Assembly: GCA_002392835.1 (NCBI GenBank)
Contig: DGHX01000042.1
Span: 1 to 9,035 of the forward strand
Reading direction: 5' to 3'
Length of the DNA: 9,035 nt
From: Prevotella sp. UBA3837
GTDB lineage: Bacteria > Bacteroidota > Bacteroidia > Bacteroidales > Bacteroidaceae
Numbering within the stretch: the first letter of the stretch is position 1; every line of letters begins with the position of its first letter. The notes beneath the pieces were generated by a model. It was not told the origin of the DNA. It searched no databases and worked only from the letters and a program-made list of their open reading frames with translations. The translations under genes and the position numbers were made by a program. Positions 6,801 to 9,035 of this stretch are shown piece by piece.

Positions 6801-8543
6801 GCTGAACACCTGCTGTCCCATGGCGATGGCCTGCGGCCGCATGGTGTTGAGGGTGAAGGTGGTCAGCGCCGTGCAGCCGCTGAAGGCTTCATCGCCCAGG
6901 CGCTTCAGCCCTGTGGGCAGCGTCATGGCGGTGAGCGAGGTGCAGCCGCTGAAGGTGCGGTCGTTCAGCTGGCGCAGCCCCTCGGGCAGCTCCAGCTGGG
7001 CCAGCGCCTTGCAGCCGCTGAAGGCCTCGGCGCCGATGCTCTTCAGCCCGTCGGGCAGCTGCAGCGTGGTCAGCTTCTGGCAGCCCTTGAAGGCCTTGGC
7101 ACCGATGGTGGTCACCTGGCGCGGCAGCTGCAGCTGCGTGAGTTGGGCACAGCCTTCGAAGGCGGCGTCGCTGATGGCCGTCAGACCGGTGAAATAGTGG
7201 AGCTCGGTGAAGCTCTTGATGTTCTTGCCCTGCAGCACGGTGCCCAGGTCGCTGACGGCAGCCGCCTCGCCGTAGCTCAGGTGGCCGTCGCCGTCCTGGT
7301 CCCAGGCAGCGGTGCACAGATGGCGGGCGGTGACGTCGGTGAACTTCATCTCCTTGTCGGCATAGTTCTCGGGCTCGATGCCGAGTATGCACTCGCGGTA
7401 GGCGTTGTATCCGTCGTTGCTGCCGCCGATGCCCTGCTGGCCCGGCGTGAGGTTGTTCAGGTAGTAGGCACCGTCGCTCATGCCGCCCCATCCCCAGTTG
7501 ATGTAGTAGCGTCCGGCACCGTCGTAGCCATGGCACACGAAGGCATGGCCGCCCTCGCTGTTCGCGCCGCTGATGTAGAAGGGGCGGCCCTGCGCCAGCT
7601 CGTTGTAGAGCAGCTCGTCCCACTGTGCGTCGGTAGTCACGGTGTTATAGGCCACGTAGCGCACGCCGTTGCCGAAGCCGAAGTAGTTGCGCAGCGCGTT
7701 GTACACCTCATACGACTGTGCGCCGCTCGACGAGTTGGTATAGTCCATCTTCACCGCCACGCCGCAGTAGTGCATGAGCTGTGCCACGGCCTTCTTGGCC
7801 CTGGCGCTGGAGCCCGAGCCGTAGGTGTCCTGCATGCCGTCCCAGTCGATGGGCGCCCCGGCGGGTATGCCCTCCACATGCAGCGAGCCGTAGGTGGAGT
7901 GCTGTGTCCAGGTGTCGTAGGCGGGGATGTCGGCCTGCACCTCGGTCACCATCTTCTCGCGCTGGTAGTAGAGCAGCTGCGCAAAGGCGGTGGCCACGCA
8001 GCCGGTGACGCTCCTGCCCAGGTTGAAGTACATGGGGCACTCGTCGTTGTAGGGCGAGCCCTGGCTCCACTTGCTCTTCATCATGGGTTCTATCTTGGGG
8101 TGGCTTTCGGCCTTCATCGGTGCTGCGGCAGCTGAGATGCGCCCCATCTGCTCGGCCCATCCGTCGAGCATCTCCTGCAGGGCGGGCGGCAGCTGGCGAT
8201 AGTCGAAACTGCCCTGCTCGCTGTAGCCCAGCACGCTGACGGGAGCGGCGTCGTCGCCGGCCACGATGACGAAGCCCTCGCCCTGTTGGCCGCGGTCGAA
8301 GACGTAGTATGGCTCGGCGGTGCTGCGCTGTGCCTTATGGCGGGTGGACAGGCGCGCCGTTGTCATCACGGGCGTCAGCTGCTGCCGGTCGCCGCGCTGC
8401 TGCATGAACTGTCGGGCCTGTGCCTGTGCCTGTTCACGGCTGATGGGAGCCGCCATGGCGTCGATGCCGACAGCGCACACAAGCGCTGCCACACATGCGG
8501 CACGTCGAAGCCAGCCGCCTGCTTTGTAAAAGATGGTGTTCAT
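3804..8543 (-). CDS. Secreted C10 (streptopain-type) cysteine protease with EF-hand loops, BspA-like LRRs, MBG domain and sorting-type tail
   Basis: This 1579-residue protein carries a signal peptide (residues 1-31, ending AMA-APIS). Residues of about 32-125 resemble the Inhibitor_I69 propeptide that keeps C10 proteases inactive (GFVIVAGDDAAPVSVLGYS). The C10 domain spans about 139-391: Gln161 in KWSQGSPYN (likely oxyanion hole), Cys182 in SVTGCVATAFAQ, His333 in GGHAFVCHGYDG, Asn349 and Trp350 in INWGWGG. All expected catalytic residues are present. Three EF-hand-like loops follow at 415-426, 859-870 and 1252-1263, each leading into LRR_5 repeats (about 443-618, 885-1014, 1280-1390). Two similar beta-rich modules (about 620-785, 1022-1175) and charged helices separate them. 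An MBG-type repeat (about 1457-1535) and YDLQGRRLRSGKLSRGLYIK close the protein, like Bacteroidetes type IX sorting tails. By analogy with streptopain and interpain A it may degrade host proteins; the arms suggest adhesion. The start lies 40 bases after parE; AAAGGA lies rather far (14 bases) upstream of the ATG. Confidence 0.92.
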   Translation of the reverse strand: MNTIFYKAGGWLRRAACVAALVCAVGIDAMAAPISREQAQAQARQFMQQRGDRQQLTPVMTTARLSTRHKAQRSTAEPYYVFDRGQQGEGFVIVAGDDAAPVSVLGYSEQGSFDYRQLPPALQEMLDGWAEQMGRISAAAAPMKAESHPKIEPMMKSKWSQGSPYNDECPMYFNLGRSVTGCVATAFAQLLYYQREKMVTEVQADIPAYDTWTQHSTYGSLHVEGIPAGAPIDWDGMQDTYGSGSSARAKKAVAQLMHYCGVAVKMDYTNSSSGAQSYEVYNALRNYFGFGNGVRYVAYNTVTTDAQWDELLYNELAQGRPFYISGANSEGGHAFVCHGYDGAGRYYINWGWGGMSDGAYYLNNLTPGQQGIGGSNDGYNAYRECILGIEPENYADKEMKFTDVTARHLCTAAWDQDGDGHLSYGEAAAVSDLGTVLQGKNIKSFTELHYFTGLTAISDAAFEGCAQLTQLQLPRQVTTIGAKAFKGCQKLTTLQLPDGLKSIGAEAFSGCKALAQLELPEGLRQLNDRTFSGCTSLTAMTLPTGLKRLGDEAFSGCTALTTFTLNTMRPQAIAMGQQVFSGASTAAATLVVLQSTRPFFEADAQWSKFGTIREVRELSRGEFSPLATAQQFYLYHVGTGRYLTMGEAWGTQAVVGTSNPMRFKFTRSTSMPEGVYYITSDDTGRTGHYLFRTNNDTNVGVGVEAAFVDGTTSDGKKAHWYINNVGDDTYTISIPQGYTSYNADCRWGVQTDHRSQVAQPTWGVYSDVAYEGNEDNCQWRLVAYDAEKVANYEAAQRLQALVSMGADRGLNVSAEQAVLNDLQSTTDALRQAQRTLRQRLRLIDFADDQVAQTCTGRYDIDGDSEVSLLEAAQAASLDENMFYGSTITSFDELRHFTSITALAGNCFMNSRQLSSVTLPGSIERIYYQVFRNCTSLTSITLPEYINTIGDNAFAGCTALKTVTVLNPEPQGISLGSGVFSSVKLAEATLVVPAGSKALYEQAPVWKDFGTIRETRTRTQPNFTIEPLGQKCYIMNVATRKFITNGEAYGTQGVVARQGELWESFGSVSDWNFNFRRADGGYLFRTTADSKVGTGVKACFVDGAQDTDNYWHLEQIEGTDYFTLQVPASDSKYVEGEYLGVDEYHQSGAASPTDGIYWDITYAGHERQCQWAFVTEDDMKAALAQDVVANQLRTLLQRAGEKDIDKTEEQAVYDDLSATADALEQAVQSLRRKLHYIDFADPQACMLCIGAYDEDGDGELSTEEAAAVKELGQVFRGRTNMVSFDELRYFTGLTELPADAFRGATDLVSLYIPEGVSQLGLYAFVGCSKLRYVAMLNSQAVVPVGSSSMPKAVTLFVPQAMAEAYQADERWSTYAGVKVFTGQPVVSAHAERLYGRGTAAIVTDVDGAPVNGTPEAECAEIKVATTPVGEYVITVAPGTITTQGAEFRDGVFRVTPASLTITAQSYTRRQGEPNPQFEVKYSGWRNRETESVLSSKPVVTCAATADSPAGEYPITVSGAEAQNYDITYVEGVLTVVGSDAIGTISSDAADAPVYDLQGRRLRSGKLSRGLYIKDGRKYTK
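4791..5969 (-). repeat. Second copy of the EF-hand/LRR/beta module/helix block (residues 859-1251)
   Basis: This 393-residue block matches the block encoded at 5970-7301 in order and in wording: EF-hand-like loop, search-type phrase SFDELRHFT, LRRs ending in W-x-x-FGTIRE, then the beta-rich module with NGEAYGTQGVV and YLFRTTADS, then a helix ending in IDFADP. Its EF loop is DIDGDSEVSLLE, where the usual sixth-position glycine is serine. Its LRR array is shorter than in copy one. It reflects an ancient duplication within the gene. Confidence 0.8.
5970..7301 (-). repeat. First copy of the EF-hand/LRR/beta module/helix block (residues 415-858)
   Basis: This is the longest copy, 444 residues. 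The EF loop is DQDGDGHLSYGE, the five LRRs follow, and the beta-rich module contains FYLYHVGTGRYLTMGEAWGT, YLFRTNNDTNVG and CQWRLVAYD. The helix ends in LRLIDFADDQVAQTCTGRYD, leading straight into the next copy. Only the third block, beginning at residue 1252, lacks the beta-rich module. Confidence 0.8.
6834..7178 (-). repeat. Five BspA-type leucine-rich repeats of 23 residues (69 bases each)
   Basis: Residues 456-570 read as five tandem units, for example TTIGAKAFKGCQKLTTLQLP, KSIGAEAFSGCKALAQLELP and KRLGDEAFSGCTALTTFTL. The pattern IGxxAFxGCxxLxxLxLPxxL is that of LRR_5 (BspA/TpLRR) repeats, which form a curved binding surface. The same family recurs in shorter arrays at residues 885-1014 and 1280-1390. 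Confidence 0.9.
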
Positions 8544-8583
8544 AGTAGTAGTCAGTTTCCTTTGATAAGATGAAGGGTGGTGG

Positions 8584-9035
8584 CTATTCGTTCTGCTCCT
8601 CTTCGGGCCGGTCTTCCTCTATGACCAGGTTGTCGATGATGAAGTTCTGTCGCTCCATGGTGTTCTTGCCCATGTAGTACTCCAGCAGCTTCTGCACCTG
8701 GTCGGTCTTGTGCAGCGTTACCTGCTCCAGGCGTATGTCGGGCCCTATGAACCCGGCGAACTCCTCGGGCGAGATTTCGCCGAGGCCCTTGAAGCGTGTT
8801 ATCTCCGGGTCGGGGCCCAGGTCGCGTATGGCATTCTGCCGCTCCTCGTCGCTGTAGCAGTAGCGCACGATGAAGTCGCTCTTCTTCGCATCCTTCTGCC
8901 GTGCTATCCGCTCATCCTCGGCCACCAGCACGTTCTTGTCCTTGATCTTCGTGCGGCGGTTGCGCACGCGGAACAGCGGCGTCTGCAGCACGAAGACGTG
9001 CCCCTTGCGTATGAGCTCGGGGAAGAACTGCAGGA
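8584..9035 (-). CDS. parE: DNA topoisomerase IV subunit B, C-terminal part (5' end beyond the window)
   Basis: The last 149 codons and the stop are present; the reading starts mid-gene as LQFFPELIRKGHVFVLQTPL. The TOPRIM and C-terminal signature ITRFKGLGEISPEEFAGFIG and the ending YYMGKNTMERQNFIIDNLVI identify a type IIA topoisomerase B subunit. In Bacteroidetes, ParE ends in YMGKNTxxRQxFIIxNL, whereas GyrB ends in a LMGxxVxPRRxFIExNA form, so parE is preferred over gyrB. The enzyme separates linked daughter chromosomes, using ATP, with ParC. Between PLFRVRN and RYCYSDEERQ lies a charged stretch of roughly 27-30 residues (KDKNVLVAEDERIARQKDAKK) that seems longer than I recall for the family. 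It ends in an acidic tail (EEDRPEEEQNE). The protease gene begins 40 bases downstream on the same strand. Confidence 0.88.
   Translation of the reverse strand, partial: LQFFPELIRKGHVFVLQTPLFRVRNRRTKIKDKNVLVAEDERIARQKDAKKSDFIVRYCYSDEERQNAIRDLGPDPEITRFKGLGEISPEEFAGFIGPDIRLEQVTLHKTDQVQKLLEYYMGKNTMERQNFIIDNLVIEEDRPEEEQNE

Noticed and set aside
7143..8135. Plus-strand open frame of 330 codons antisense to the C10 domain
   Set aside because: It lies opposite the catalytic domain, whose motifs are unambiguous, and has the same skewed composition as other antisense shadows.
8544..8583. Separate promoter for the protease gene in the gap after parE
   Set aside because: I could not find TAnnTTTG with a TTTG at the right distance on the minus strand in the 40-base gap; a promoter inside parE cannot be excluded.

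Overview
The window comes from a G+C-rich member of the Bacteroidales, most likely Prevotella or a close relative. Four things point there. The promoters match the Bacteroidetes pattern TTTG-N19-TAnnTTTG, and Shine-Dalgarno sites are absent or weak. The OmpA-family protein is of the Bacteroidetes type. The large secreted protein combines a C10 (streptopain-type) protease with BspA-like leucine-rich repeats and a type IX-like C-terminal tail. The partial gene at the right edge matches the Bacteroidetes topoisomerase IV subunit B. The species cannot be fixed from the sequence alone.

Layout, left to right. Positions 1-1115 (minus strand) hold the first 371 codons of a GNAT-like acetyltransferase whose C-terminus lies outside the window. 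An A+T-rich divergent promoter region (1116-1280) separates it from a plus-strand gene for an exported OmpA-family outer-membrane protein (1281-2450). A 37-base gap with a short tandem repeat follows. From there to the right edge everything is on the minus strand: parE (C-terminal part, 8584-9035), then 40 bases downstream the 1579-residue secreted protease (8543-3804), then a SAM-dependent methyltransferase with a THUMP-like C-terminus (3795-2488) whose start region overlaps or abuts the protease stop. These three genes could be one transcription unit, because no promoter of the local type is visible between them.

The dominant object is the protease. It has a signal peptide, an Inhibitor_I69-like propeptide, a C10 catalytic domain with an apparently intact Cys182/His333/Asn349 set, and then a tandemly repeated block. 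Each block is an EF-hand-like calcium loop, BspA-type LRRs, a beta-rich module that may be trefoil-like, and a charged helix. The third block is cut short and replaced by an MBG-type repeat and a sorting-tail-like end. The design suggests a secreted or surface-held protease with adhesive arms.

The most unusual non-protein signal is in the methyltransferase gene. An A+T-rich, GATTT-based inverted repeat (about 38-base arms, 36 matching) sits inside the reading frame just before the SAM-binding motif and adds about 40-48 residues without breaking the frame. A second 9-base tandem repeat lies in the same gene, and a third repeat family lies just beyond its 3' end. I see no RNA genes, CRISPR arrays, insertion sequences with a transposase, or stretches over 300 bases without a gene.
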